NCBI GenBank assembly: GCA_009781145.1
Contig: WQYR01000003.1
Location: 1 to 44,505 of the forward strand
DNA from: Propionibacteriaceae bacterium
GTDB lineage: Bacteria; Actinomycetota; Actinomycetes; Propionibacteriales; Propionibacteriaceae
Reading direction: 5' to 3'
DNA length: 44,505 nt
The position numbers and the translations under genes were made by a program. Numbering within the stretch: position 1 is the first letter of the stretch; the number at the start of each line of letters is the position of its first letter. Below are positions 1-10,032 of this stretch, piece after piece. The notes below the pieces were generated by a model. That model did not search any database and was not told the DNA's origin. It worked only from the letters and a program-made list of their open reading frames with translations.

Positions 1-3000
1 CACGCACCTGCCGCCAACCCGCGATTCAGCCCTGACGGCACGAAGATCGCGTGGACATCGTTCATGAACGGGGAACCCGACGTCTATCTGCTGGCGGACG
101 GCGCGGTGCGACGCTTGACCTGGTTCGGTTCATCGTGCCTGGTGGTCGGCTGGGCGGACGACGAGCACGTCATGGTTGCCAGCGGTCATCAAGAGGTCTT
201 CTCGGGGTTGCGTCGCCTGTACCTGGTGGCGCTGGACGGCAGTGTCGAAAGACTGCCTCTAGGGCCCGCCATGGGTGGCGCCTGGGGGCCTGCAGGCCAA
301 CTGGCCGTGAACACACCCAACAACCGCGATTCGGCCTTCTGGAAGCGTTACAGAGGCGGCACTGCCAGTGCCCTTTGGGTGAATGGGCCAAACGGGTGGC
401 AAGAGGTGTTGCCCGACGAGCCTGCCGGCAAATACTCGCCAGGCTGGCTGGGCGACCGGTTGATCTTCACAGCCGACATGGACGGCGTCGGCCAGCTTTA
501 CTCGGTGGCCGCCGATGGCAGCGGTTTGGCCTGCCACACACACCACACCGCGGCGCTGGGCTACGTGAGGGATGCCCGCACCGACGGCAAGCGCATCGTC
601 TACCACGCCCACGGCGTCATCTACGTCATGGACGGCCTGGACGGTGGCGCCCGCCCGCTGAGCATCGATTTGGGGGTGACGTCGCCCGCGCCCGAGGACA
701 TTGAGCCCGTCAAGCTGGGGTCGGTCAGCGTCGATGCCACCGGCGCCGGGTCGATGGTCGAATGGCACGGCGGGGCCTACTTCCTCACCCATCGGGCGGG
801 GCCGGCCCGGGCGCTGGCGGTTGACGACTCCGTACGGGCGCGGGTGCCGGCAGTCCTTGGGAAGACGGGCAAAGGTGTGGTCGTCACCGACGCCGATGGG
901 GCGGACGCTTTGGAGATCGTGTCGCTCGACGGTGGCGGCGAGCACCGCCGCCTTGCCGGTGGTCGGCTGGGCCGCGTGCTCGAGTTGGCGCCCTCGCCGG
1001 ACGGCACCAAAGTGGCGCTGGCCAGCCACGACGGCCGCGTCATCGTCGTAGACGTTTCCGACGGTGCGCTGCTGGTCGTGGGGCAAAGCGAGCAGGGTGA
1101 GGCGTCCGACCTGACCTGGGCGCCGGATTCCCGGTACCTGGTGTGGCGGTTGGAAGTCGGTTCGACCGGTAGCCCGCGCAGCCAGCTGCAATGCACGAAT
1201 GTGGCGGAGGGCGGCACCGTTGCCTTGACGTCGGGAACCTTCGACGACTTCAGCCCGGCCTTCACCCTTGACGGCAAACACCTGGCCTGGTTGTCGCGGC
1301 GGAACTTTGACCCGGCCGAGAGCGCCCACAGCTTCGCTTTGACGTTCAATTCGGGTGACCGTGTGCTGGTGGCGTCCCTGCGGGCCGCCGATTCGCTGCC
1401 CTTCGGGCTGAGCCCGGACGGTTGGGCGCTGGCCGAGGATGAATCAACCGATAAGGATGGCGGCGAGAAGGGCAAGAAACCGGAACGCGAGGCGCTGATC
1501 ATTGAAGCTGACGAGTTGGAGGCTCGCGCCGTCGTCCTGCCCGTCCCGGCGGGCAATTACCGAAGCCTTGCGGCGGTGAAGGAAGGCCTCGCCTGGTTGA
1601 GTGCGCCTGATCGTGGTGGCGAGCTCGGCTCAACCTGGCAGGGTGCCGGGCAGGCGCCGGCTAGTGCGGTTCAGCGGTATTCCTTCACGTCCCGCAAGTC
1701 GGAGTGTCTGGACGAAAAGGCCGACAGCATCGCCGTCAGCGGCGATGGGGCCTATGTCGCGGTCACCCACAAAGACGAATTGACCGTGCTGCCGACTGAT
1801 CGCAAGCTGGATGACGATGATGATGCCCGCGTGCATGTTGACCTGGGACGGTTGCGCCGCCGAGTCGATCTGCGGGCGCAGTGGCGCCAGATGTTCGAGG
1901 AGAACGGGCGTTTGATGTCCGATCACTTCTGGCGTGAAGACATGAGTGGCGCCGACTGGCCAGGGGTTCTGGCGGACTACCGCCCGCTCATAGAGGCGGC
2001 AATGACGCCTTCGGATGTCTACGACATCCTCTACGAATGTGTGGCCGAGCTTGGCACCTCTCACGCGTACATCATTCCAGGCGACGACGAGGCGAGCCTG
2101 CCGACCGGACATCTGGGTGCCGAGTTCCAGGCGACCGAGACGGGTTTTGAGATCGTCCGCGTTCTGCCGGGGGAGAGCAGTGACCCCAGAGCCTGGTCGC
2201 CGCTGCGGGCGGCTGGTGTGGCGGCTCAGGCCGGCGATGTGATCACGGCGGTGGACGGCCGTCCGACTGCCGGAGCGGTAGCCATCGGCGCGTTGTTGGA
2301 AGGCGCCGCAGGCAAGCCGACGGAGCTGACGCTGCGTCGCGGCGATGCCGTGCGGCGGGTGGTCGTCACGCCACTGAAGTCGGAGGCCGGCTTGCGCTAC
2401 CACGAGTGGGTAGCCGCGCGGGCGGCACATGTCGCGGAAGCCTCCGGTGGGCGCCTGGGCTACGTCCATGTGCCAGACATGGACGCCGTCGGCTGGGCGC
2501 AGTTGGAGCGTCGCCTGGGCGAGGCGAGCGCCTGTGAAGGCCTGCTGGCCGACATGCGCTACAACCGGGGCGGCTACACATCGCAGCTTGTTATCAACCG
2601 TCTTACCCAGAAGGTGATCGGTTGGGAGATGGGTCGCCACTTCGCCCGCCCTGACACCTACCCGTCCCAGGGTATGCGCGGCCCGGTCGTCGTTTTGGCC
2701 AACCAGTGGTCTGGTTCGGACGGCGACATCATCGCTGCCGTGTCGCAACTCCACGGTTTGACGGTGGTGGGCATGCGCACCTGGGGTGGCGTCATCGGCA
2801 TCGATGGACGCTACGATCTGGTGGACGGCACGACCGTGACGCAACCGCGCTATGCCTGCTGGTTCGACCGCTTTGGTTGGGCGATTGAGAACCACGGCAT
2901 CGACCCGGACGTTGAGGTGAAGCTCACGCCCGGCGATTGGGGGCACGAGGACGACCTACAACTGGACGTGGCCATCGAACTGGCTCTACGTCAGTTGGAT

Positions 3001-3069
3001 GAGAATCCAGCGGCGACACCGCCCGCGATGCCGCTAGGTCATGGAAAGCACTCGGTACCGTCGCCATAG
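1..3069 (+). CDS. Tricorn protease homolog (S41 family, beta-propeller + PDZ + core), 5' truncated by window edge
   Basis: Frame open from base 1 (HAPAANPRFSPDGTKIAWTSF...). WD/propeller-like repeats, PDZ-like AGDVITAVDGRPT, GTSHAYI, NQWSGSDGD and ENHGIDPDVEV match tricorn catalytic motifs. Confidence 0.93.
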   Translation, partial: HAPAANPRFSPDGTKIAWTSFMNGEPDVYLLADGAVRRLTWFGSSCLVVGWADDEHVMVASGHQEVFSGLRRLYLVALDGSVERLPLGPAMGGAWGPAGQLAVNTPNNRDSAFWKRYRGGTASALWVNGPNGWQEVLPDEPAGKYSPGWLGDRLIFTADMDGVGQLYSVAADGSGLACHTHHTAALGYVRDARTDGKRIVYHAHGVIYVMDGLDGGARPLSIDLGVTSPAPEDIEPVKLGSVSVDATGAGSMVEWHGGAYFLTHRAGPARALAVDDSVRARVPAVLGKTGKGVVVTDADGADALEIVSLDGGGEHRRLAGGRLGRVLELAPSPDGTKVALASHDGRVIVVDVSDGALLVVGQSEQGEASDLTWAPDSRYLVWRLEVGSTGSPRSQLQCTNVAEGGTVALTSGTFDDFSPAFTLDGKHLAWLSRRNFDPAESAHSFALTFNSGDRVLVASLRAADSLPFGLSPDGWALAEDESTDKDGGEKGKKPEREALIIEADELEARAVVLPVPAGNYRSLAAVKEGLAWLSAPDRGGELGSTWQGAGQAPASAVQRYSFTSRKSECLDEKADSIAVSGDGAYVAVTHKDELTVLPTDRKLDDDDDARVHVDLGRLRRRVDLRAQWRQMFEENGRLMSDHFWREDMSGADWPGVLADYRPLIEAAMTPSDVYDILYECVAELGTSHAYIIPGDDEASLPTGHLGAEFQATETGFEIVRVLPGESSDPRAWSPLRAAGVAAQAGDVITAVDGRPTAGAVAIGALLEGAAGKPTELTLRRGDAVRRVVVTPLKSEAGLRYHEWVAARAAHVAEASGGRLGYVHVPDMDAVGWAQLERRLGEASACEGLLADMRYNRGGYTSQLVINRLTQKVIGWEMGRHFARPDTYPSQGMRGPVVVLANQWSGSDGDIIAAVSQLHGLTVVGMRTWGGVIGIDGRYDLVDGTTVTQPRYACWFDRFGWAIENHGIDPDVEVKLTPGDWGHEDDLQLDVAIELALRQLDENPAATPPAMPLGHGKHSVPSP

Positions 3070-6000
3070 CGCAAGCACCGCCAGCGCCGTGATCAGCATT
3101 GTGACCGCCCAGGCCCCAGAACTATTGGTGGCCGGAGAGCCGCCGGTTTCGACCGTCACCGAGGTGCCTCCGTTGGCGGGCGGTTGCGCCGCCGGCACTG
3201 TGAAGGCCGCCTGCATGGCCAGGGTGGTGGCGGTGGCCACAAAGGTGTGCGTGCCGGCCGGCGTGTCCGCTGGGATCACCCACGTGAACTGGACCTGACC
3301 GTTGGTATCCGCGATCTGTGTGCCCAGGCTGAGCGGGAAGGAATGCATTGATCCCTGCACCGACTCGCCGGGATGGAAGCCGGATGCGATACCGGTCACC
3401 GTCCAGCCGATTTGCGCGGTCGTTATCGGCGCCCCGTCGTGGGACACTGAAGCCGAACCAACACCCGCCTGCGTGACAGTCAGCGTTTTCTGTAGCCCCG
3501 CAACCTGGACGGTGACTGTCGCCGTCCGCGGCAGGCCGGTCGGGTTGGCGTCAGCGGTCAGTGTGATGGTGGTGCCGACGACGGAAACCGTCAGCCAGGT
3601 CTGGTTGCTGGACGCGGTCAAGCCGGTCTGATTCGTCGTCACAGCCACGGTTGTGTTTGACGTGCCGGCCGGAGCGGGCCAGGCGGTCATGTCGAGGCTG
3701 AGCGTCGGCGTCACCACGATGGTGAAGTGGTTGACAGACTGACCCGAGTAGTTGCCAATGCCGGTGATTGTGACCGTGGCCTGCCCAGGGTTTGTGTTGT
3801 CGGTGTAGGCGACGGTGAAGTCGCTGCCTTGGACGAGGGCTTGACCGCCGACCGTCACGACGACTGTTGGAGTCAGGGGCCCGCCGGTGTAGTCCATCGA
3901 CGCAACAAGGGTAACGTTGGCGCCCGCCAGGCTTTGCGGCACAACCGTCAGCGTGTACGAGGCTGAGGCGGCCGCCCATTGGCCGGGCACGGCAGCGGCA
4001 ACCACGGTGATGCTGACCGAGCCGGTTGCCAGGATGGTCACCTGGCCGGCTGAGTCGACACTGGCCACGGCCGGGTTGGTGCTGGTGAAGCTGAGTGCGC
4101 CACCACCAACATGGGTCAACTGGTTGGTGAACGGCGGGTCGCCAAAGGTCTTGGTGACGTCGGTCGAATCGAAGGTCAGCACTTGGTCTGGGACCGGTGG
4201 CGCGCTACCTGTGATGGTGAAGGTGGTCGTACCAGTCGAGCCGGCATAGTTGCCGGTGCCGGTGATATTGACGGTGGCGGTCCCGACGTTAACGTTGTTG
4301 GTATATGACACGGTGTAGTCCGTCGTCGGAACGGGAGTTGTGCCGTCGCGTGCGACCACTGGCGGGGTGATGGGCGCGCCGGTGTAGGCGTGGTCAGGTA
4401 GCGCGTCGATGTTGAACGTGATGACCCGCGGCGAAATCGTGAACTGCTGGGTTATTGTTCCGGTGTAGTTGCCAGCCCCGGTGATGGTAACGGTGGCAGT
4501 GCCGGCATTGGTGTTGTTGTAGTAGGTAACCGTGTAGTCCTGGCTCTGAACCAGGGCAATTCCGCCCAGGCTGACGGTAACCGTCGGCGTCAGGGCGGCG
4601 CCTGTGTAGGCCGCCGGCCCGGACACCGTCACAGTTGCCGATGACAGGTCTATGAGATTGACCGTCACGCTGACACTTGCCGTCCGAGTGACGCCGCCCT
4701 CGGTGTAGCTGATGGTGACGCTCTGGTTGCCCGGCGTGGCCATGATTGTGCCGGCGGCCGGGTCGGTCGTGACGCTGGCGGTTACGTCGGCGGTCGTTGC
4801 GTTCGAATAGGTGGCCGTCACAACCATGCCGGTCAGGTTCAGAGCGTCGCCCGCCATGTAGGTGGTCTTTGCCGGCTGGGTCGTCACACTGATGGACGAC
4901 AACGATGGCGCTGGCAGATAGGACAGCGGGGCCGGCCAAGACGGTGGCTTGCCCGCGGTGAAGAGGTAGTCGTTGGCCCACTGGGTCAGGTCAGTTCCAC
5001 TGACAGACTCCGCCAGGGCGATGAAGTCCTGAGTGGACGCATTGCCACCGGCATTCTGGGTGAACCAGGCATACATCACCTGCTGCATCAGGTCTGGCCC
5101 GATGCCTTGGCGAAGCGCAGCCAGGGCCAGCGCCCCACCGTCGTAGTTCCAGTTGCCGAACATCTGGGACTGGGTTGTCATGCCGGCCGGCGCGACGGAC
5201 CACAACGAGTTCGTGTCTGGCAGGTTGTAGACGTTCATGGCCTGGTCGTTCACGCTGGCGCCGCCATGGTCTTCGTTCCACAGCCACGGCATGTAGGTTG
5301 CGAAGCCTTCGGCCAGCCAAAGATCGGACCAATCCGCCACCGAGACGGAGTTACCGCCCCACTGGTGGGCGAACTCGTGGATGTAGGTCGAGTCACCCCA
5401 GTCGGCGGTGTAGAAGGGTTTGCCGTAAACCTCCAGCGCGTAGGACACGGCAATCGGCTTCATGACGTAGCCGGCGACTGCCGGCTGGTATGGGCCGAAG
5501 TAGTTTTCGCCCCAGTCGAGCAATTGCTTTGTCAGGTCGATGTAGTGCGCCGGGACCTGCCCACCGTTGGTCAGCGCCGGGTCGGTGTAGGCGCCGATCG
5601 GCACGACCGTGCCACCTGGTGTGGTGTGGGTGTCGGTGTCGGCCTGGTATTTGCCGATGGCGGCGATGGTGAACGAGCTGGGCACCGCGTCAGGCTCGTC
5701 CCAGGTCCAGCGCGTCTGGTCCGCACCGACAGCCGTCGTGGAAACCAGGGAACCTATGGCGACGGCACTGAACTCGTTTGGAGCGGTCAGGCTGGTGGTG
5801 TAGGAAGCCTTGTCCGCCGGTGTGGCGTTGACCGGGTACCAGGCGAAAGCGCCGACCGGTTCGCCCAGACCCACGCCGCCACCGTCTGCCGGGTAGTTCG
5901 TCCCCCCGACGGAGAAGGCCCGGTTGGGTAGCCAGCCCACAGCGAAGTTGGACGAGCCGGCGAAGCTGAACTGCTGCGGCTGCCCGGAGTAGGACACGGC

Positions 6001-7989
6001 AACTGTGAAATCACCAGTCACCGCATGGGTTGGGGTCACCACCAGCTTGTACATGTTGGTCGCAGCGTCCTGAATGCGGGCGAAACTGGCAGAGGTGCCG
6101 TCGACCGTCACGCTGCTGACTGTCAGCCCAAGTAGGTCAAGTCCGAAAGAACACAGCGGCGCCCCGGTGACGGTGGCATTGATGGTGGTTGTGGCATCGA
6201 TCGTGGCCGGAGTGCCACCTACCGGTGGGTTGTAGGTCAGGTCGATGCTGTAGTGAGTCGCGTCGTAACCGCCGTTGCCCGACCACGGCACCAGCGAGTC
6301 ATTGCTGGTCAGGGAGCCGTTGACGCCGACACAGGCCGGTGCTGCCGTGTACTGATAGGCGCCGATATCAAAGGCGCCGGTCGCGGGCCGGGCCACCCCA
6401 TCGAAGTCGGTCGGTACGTCGGCGTGAAGATTCGCGCCCTGGCCGATGGCAGCAGTCGCCGCTGACGTCAGGTGGAAATCTCCGCCGGCGGCGTCGACAA
6501 ACAGGGACGGGTCGAGCCCGCTTGCGACCGACTGGCCACCCGCGAGGTTGTTTTGCTTGACAATCGTGCTGCTCAGCTGCTGGTTGCTGGTCCCGTAGTC
6601 TGGTTCGATGGCGAACCGGAAAATGTTGTTGACGATCTCGCCGTTTTGGGTCGGTTGTGGTGCCGGATAGCCTGCGGGGATCTGGACGTCCGAGACGCGC
6701 AGGCTGATGCTGTTGTAGTAGTAGGAGTCGGTGTTCCAAACCGTGTTATTATACACCTTGAACCCTGTGGCGCCCCGCAGCACAATGCCAGTGTCCGCGC
6801 TGGTGGATTTGATGACATTGTTGGCGATGATGCCGCCGCGGTGCTCAAACGACGTATCGCCGTACCGGAAGTATTGGTAGCCCGTTGACCCATCGCCGAA
6901 AGAGATTCCGATGTCCGAATTGATCACCACGTTGTTTTCGAACACGGAATCGATCGAATTACCTTTGAAGAACATGGCGTAGGCGACTGAGCCGCTGGCG
7001 TACCGGATGTTCTCAGCCACGTTGTTTCGCACAACCCAGCCCTTGGCGGCAACACCGTCGATGCCCTCGATGACGCTGCGCACGCCATTGGTATCGAAAC
7101 CGATGTGGCAGTTCTCGATGAGGCCGTAGTCGGAGTACTGGTCGGTGCCCTCCACGCCCCATTCGCCGGCCGATATCTTGAAGGCGGCCTCCCCGTTGTT
7201 CCACCCCACGATATTGTCGGCGTGGAAATACTGTGAGCCGTTTGCTACCTGAATGGCGTGATAGTAAGTGTCGCGCAGTGTCAGGTTCTTGACGGTGACG
7301 TAGCTGGACGCGTTGATGTAAATGTTGTGGAGGATGCCGCCGTTCATACCTTCGCCGCGAATGATCGTGTCGGCTGGGTTGCTCGTCTCGCCCTGGATGG
7401 TGATGTTGTTCTTGCCGGCAAGCTCAATGGTCTGCGACTCCTGATAGTCGCCCTTCGCCAAGGTGATGACGACGCCCTGCGGCGGCGCATTGTTTATCTG
7501 GGTTTGCAAATCAGCGAGGTTGGTGACGGTGACCTGTTGGACGACGCCAGGCTGTGGGCCGGTGGTCGCATCGACCACGTTGGACATGGTGGACGTCGAC
7601 CCGTCCGTGGCGATCGTCTTGCCGGCGAAGTAGTACCTCACACCATCGGACAGATTGTTGACATAGAGCATCTCGGCGTCACCCGCCGGCTGCGGGGCGA
7701 TCGTCATGTCGGCTTGGGTCGCCGCGTCGAAGTTCGCCGTGGTGATGGGGCTGGTGGAGTAGCGGACGTCGTAGGCTTTGGCCCGGCCGGTGCTTGTGGA
7801 GGCGTTGTCGTAAGGCGCAACCCAGTTCAATACCACGGTGTGGATGTTCGTCCCCTCGGCGGCGACAGACAGCGCCAGGGGCGCTGGGACGGCGTGAGCC
7901 GGTGGGTTGAACAGGGTTAGACCCCCCACAGCCAGGGCGAACGCCGCCAGCAAGCTGCTGGTATGCCGAAAACTAGAACCGCGTGTCAT
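3034..7989 (-). CDS. Giant secreted multidomain protein: signal peptide, FN3-like, right-handed beta-helix, M1-type metallopeptidase, Ig-like/BACON-like repeats, C-terminal TM
   Basis: Start MTRGSSFRHTSSLLAAFALAVGG with SD-like gagggga (ORF track start is 8049). NNVIKS/NNTVWN beta-helix coils; HEFAH-X18-E (HEFAHQWGGNSVSVADWSDLWLAE); repeated DYTVTYYNNTNAGTATVTITGAGNYTG; terminal TM plus RRYR. Confidence 0.9.
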   Translation of the reverse strand: MTRGSSFRHTSSLLAAFALAVGGLTLFNPPAHAVPAPLALSVAAEGTNIHTVVLNWVAPYDNASTSTGRAKAYDVRYSTSPITTANFDAATQADMTIAPQPAGDAEMLYVNNLSDGVRYYFAGKTIATDGSTSTMSNVVDATTGPQPGVVQQVTVTNLADLQTQINNAPPQGVVITLAKGDYQESQTIELAGKNNITIQGETSNPADTIIRGEGMNGGILHNIYINASSYVTVKNLTLRDTYYHAIQVANGSQYFHADNIVGWNNGEAAFKISAGEWGVEGTDQYSDYGLIENCHIGFDTNGVRSVIEGIDGVAAKGWVVRNNVAENIRYASGSVAYAMFFKGNSIDSVFENNVVINSDIGISFGDGSTGYQYFRYGDTSFEHRGGIIANNVIKSTSADTGIVLRGATGFKVYNNTVWNTDSYYYNSISLRVSDVQIPAGYPAPQPTQNGEIVNNIFRFAIEPDYGTSNQQLSSTIVKQNNLAGGQSVASGLDPSLFVDAAGGDFHLTSAATAAIGQGANLHADVPTDFDGVARPATGAFDIGAYQYTAAPACVGVNGSLTSNDSLVPWSGNGGYDATHYSIDLTYNPPVGGTPATIDATTTINATVTGAPLCSFGLDLLGLTVSSVTVDGTSASFARIQDAATNMYKLVVTPTHAVTGDFTVAVSYSGQPQQFSFAGSSNFAVGWLPNRAFSVGGTNYPADGGGVGLGEPVGAFAWYPVNATPADKASYTTSLTAPNEFSAVAIGSLVSTTAVGADQTRWTWDEPDAVPSSFTIAAIGKYQADTDTHTTPGGTVVPIGAYTDPALTNGGQVPAHYIDLTKQLLDWGENYFGPYQPAVAGYVMKPIAVSYALEVYGKPFYTADWGDSTYIHEFAHQWGGNSVSVADWSDLWLAEGFATYMPWLWNEDHGGASVNDQAMNVYNLPDTNSLWSVAPAGMTTQSQMFGNWNYDGGALALAALRQGIGPDLMQQVMYAWFTQNAGGNASTQDFIALAESVSGTDLTQWANDYLFTAGKPPSWPAPLSYLPAPSLSSISVTTQPAKTTYMAGDALNLTGMVVTATYSNATTADVTASVTTDPAAGTIMATPGNQSVTISYTEGGVTRTASVSVTVNLIDLSSATVTVSGPAAYTGAALTPTVTVSLGGIALVQSQDYTVTYYNNTNAGTATVTITGAGNYTGTITQQFTISPRVITFNIDALPDHAYTGAPITPPVVARDGTTPVPTTDYTVSYTNNVNVGTATVNITGTGNYAGSTGTTTFTITGSAPPVPDQVLTFDSTDVTKTFGDPPFTNQLTHVGGGALSFTSTNPAVASVDSAGQVTILATGSVSITVVAAAVPGQWAAASASYTLTVVPQSLAGANVTLVASMDYTGGPLTPTVVVTVGGQALVQGSDFTVAYTDNTNPGQATVTITGIGNYSGQSVNHFTIVVTPTLSLDMTAWPAPAGTSNTTVAVTTNQTGLTASSNQTWLTVSVVGTTITLTADANPTGLPRTATVTVQVAGLQKTLTVTQAGVGSASVSHDGAPITTAQIGWTVTGIASGFHPGESVQGSMHSFPLSLGTQIADTNGQVQFTWVIPADTPAGTHTFVATATTLAMQAAFTVPAAQPPANGGTSVTVETGGSPATNSSGAWAVTMLITALAVLALWRRYRVLSMT

Positions 7990-8210
7990 GAAGTCCCCTC
8001 GTCCCTGCAAAAGTCGGCCTACATGGTCTGTGCTGGTGAGGCGAAACACCCCCAGCTTGATTCATCATAGTTCAAACACAGAGTTCCGTACCATCGTGTA
8101 TTCAAGCATGTTGTTTCGGTGTTCGTCCTCGGCGTGGTGATTAGCTCGCTCTGACCTGCTTTCGCTAACATTTTTTGCTGAACTTGCCCGATGATCCGAG
8201 AGGGAACCGC

Positions 8211-9065
8211 ATGGCCGAGAAACCAGGCAAGCGTCGCCGAGGCGACCGCTACGACGCCACATATGTGCCAGGGGTGCATGATCTGACAGGAATCATGCCC
8301 TTTTTGATGCGCGGGCGAAACGAATCAGTCGCCTACATCCCCATTGACGTCGATGCTGAGCCACTGCTGGCATACATCGCCGAGCACAAGGGAACCGACA
8401 AAGAAATCACGATGTTCCAGGCCGTCTTGCTGGCCTTCACCAAGACCCTGCGCGAGCGTCCCACCCTGAACCGTTACATCATCGGTCGGCGGTTATACCA
8501 GCGTCGTAACGTCGTCTTCTCATTTATTGCCCGCCGCCAGATGGCCGACGACGCCACCGAGACAAATGTGCTTGTCAACATAAAGCCGGACGATGATCGC
8601 ACCACCATCATCGCGAAGCTGAAGGGTGAAATCACCGTTGCCAAGTCGGACGAGCAGAAGCAGGACGACAAGGTGATCTCGGCGTTCATGAAGCTGCCGC
8701 GTTGGACGCTGCGGCTGGCCGTGACCGCGCTGGACGCCTGGGACTTTTTCGTCGACACGCCGGGGTTCCTTCGAGGCGTCGACCCACTTCGATGCAGCAT
8801 ATACGTGGCCAACCTGGGCAGCGTCGGCCTAAATAGTGCGCCGTACCATCACCTTTACGAGTGGGGCACCTGTTCGATTTTCGTGGCCATTGGCAAGCTC
8901 GGGCCACAGGTCGTCGTCGGGGAGGACGGGCAACCAGCCGTCCGCCAGATCCTGCCGTTGCGCGTAACCTTCGATGAGCGGATCGCCGACGGTTATTATG
9001 ACGCTCGTGCGCTGGAACTGGTGGAGGATGTCCTGGCTAACCCGTCCCTGCTGGACGGCATGTGA
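8211..9065 (+). CDS. Stand-alone 2-oxoacid dehydrogenase acyltransferase catalytic-domain protein
   Basis: IPIDVDAEPLLAYI...ITMFQAVLLAFTKTL...RPTLNRYIIGRRLYQR and C-terminal LRVTFDERIADGYYDARAL resemble the E2 catalytic domain. No lipoyl domain. ATG 8211 has SD gagagg (ORF track starts at TTG 8175). Confidence 0.78.
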   Translation: MAEKPGKRRRGDRYDATYVPGVHDLTGIMPFLMRGRNESVAYIPIDVDAEPLLAYIAEHKGTDKEITMFQAVLLAFTKTLRERPTLNRYIIGRRLYQRRNVVFSFIARRQMADDATETNVLVNIKPDDDRTTIIAKLKGEITVAKSDEQKQDDKVISAFMKLPRWTLRLAVTALDAWDFFVDTPGFLRGVDPLRCSIYVANLGSVGLNSAPYHHLYEWGTCSIFVAIGKLGPQVVVGEDGQPAVRQILPLRVTFDERIADGYYDARALELVEDVLANPSLLDGM

Positions 9066-9078
9066 TTCCGGTTTTGTT

Positions 9079-10032
9079 CTAGAGCTTCGGCGCGATGTCG
9101 TTGAAGATGGCGGCCAAGATACCGGCCGTGTTTGTCTCGTCGTGAGACACGACAGTGATGGTGGCCTGACGGTCGGGCATCACGATGCAGTGCTGGCCGT
9201 ACTTGCCGTCGGCTCGGTAGCTTCCAGGCCAGCGGTTCAGCCACACCTGGTAGCCGTAGCCGACGTTCCACTCGTCCCCATCGAAATGGCGGGCGGGCGG
9301 GACGACATCGGTGTGCATGGCTTCCACGTAGGACGCAGGAACCAACTGGTGGTCGCCCCAGGCGCCGTTCTGCAGCAGCAGGCGACCAAGCTTGGCGAAC
9401 TCGGTCAGCGTCAGTTGCAGGCCGTAGCAGCCGAAACTGTGGCCTTGGGGGCAGGCGTTCCACCACGGGTTGATGATGTCAAGTGGCTGGAACAGCCGCG
9501 GAACCAGGTAGTCGAGCAGCACTGATCCGCTGGTCTTTTCCACCAAGCGGCTGAGCATGTAGGTGGAACCGTTGGCGTAGAAGAAATGGCTGCCCGCAGG
9601 CGCATCCTGTGGGGCGCGGAAGTAGAGTTCAGCCCAATCGGCGTGCCCGACCTCGTCCGGTGTAGCCTCAGGCAAGTCCTCGAAGTCCTTGCCGGAGCGC
9701 ATCTGCAACAGGTCGACGACGCGAATCGCCTCGCTTCCCGGCGCTGCGGTGCCAGCATACTCGGGGAAGAAGTCGAGCACCGGATCGGTCAAGCTCAAGC
9801 GTCCTTCTGCGACGCACATGCCGATGGCCAAGGATGTGTACGTCTTTGAGGCAGACCAAAGCTCAGCCCGGTCATCGGCTTGACGATAGTTCGCCACCTC
9901 ACCGACGCCTTGCTGGTAGACGTGGATACCGTGCACGCCGAGGTTGCGTTCAAGGCAGGTAATTCGGAAATCGGTCAGAAGCGATGAATCAAGCATGTAT
10001 CCATCATTCCACCGTGGCCTTTTCTTAGGCAT
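9079..10032 (-). CDS. Serine hydrolase, beta-lactamase class C family
   Basis: ELWSASKTYTSLAIGMCVAEGRLSLTDPV (SxxK), FFYANGSTYMLSRLVEKTSG (YxN-like). ATG 9996 is an alternative start. Confidence 0.88.
   Translation of the reverse strand: MPKKRPRWNDGYMLDSSLLTDFRITCLERNLGVHGIHVYQQGVGEVANYRQADDRAELWSASKTYTSLAIGMCVAEGRLSLTDPVLDFFPEYAGTAAPGSEAIRVVDLLQMRSGKDFEDLPEATPDEVGHADWAELYFRAPQDAPAGSHFFYANGSTYMLSRLVEKTSGSVLLDYLVPRLFQPLDIINPWWNACPQGHSFGCYGLQLTLTEFAKLGRLLLQNGAWGDHQLVPASYVEAMHTDVVPPARHFDGDEWNVGYGYQVWLNRWPGSYRADGKYGQHCIVMPDRQATITVVSHDETNTAGILAAIFNDIAPKL

Noticed and set aside
1630-2946. 438-aa minus-strand ORF inside tricorn
   Set aside because: GC-rich shadow ORF antisense to a strongly supported CDS; composition rich in R/H/P, no recognisable domain.
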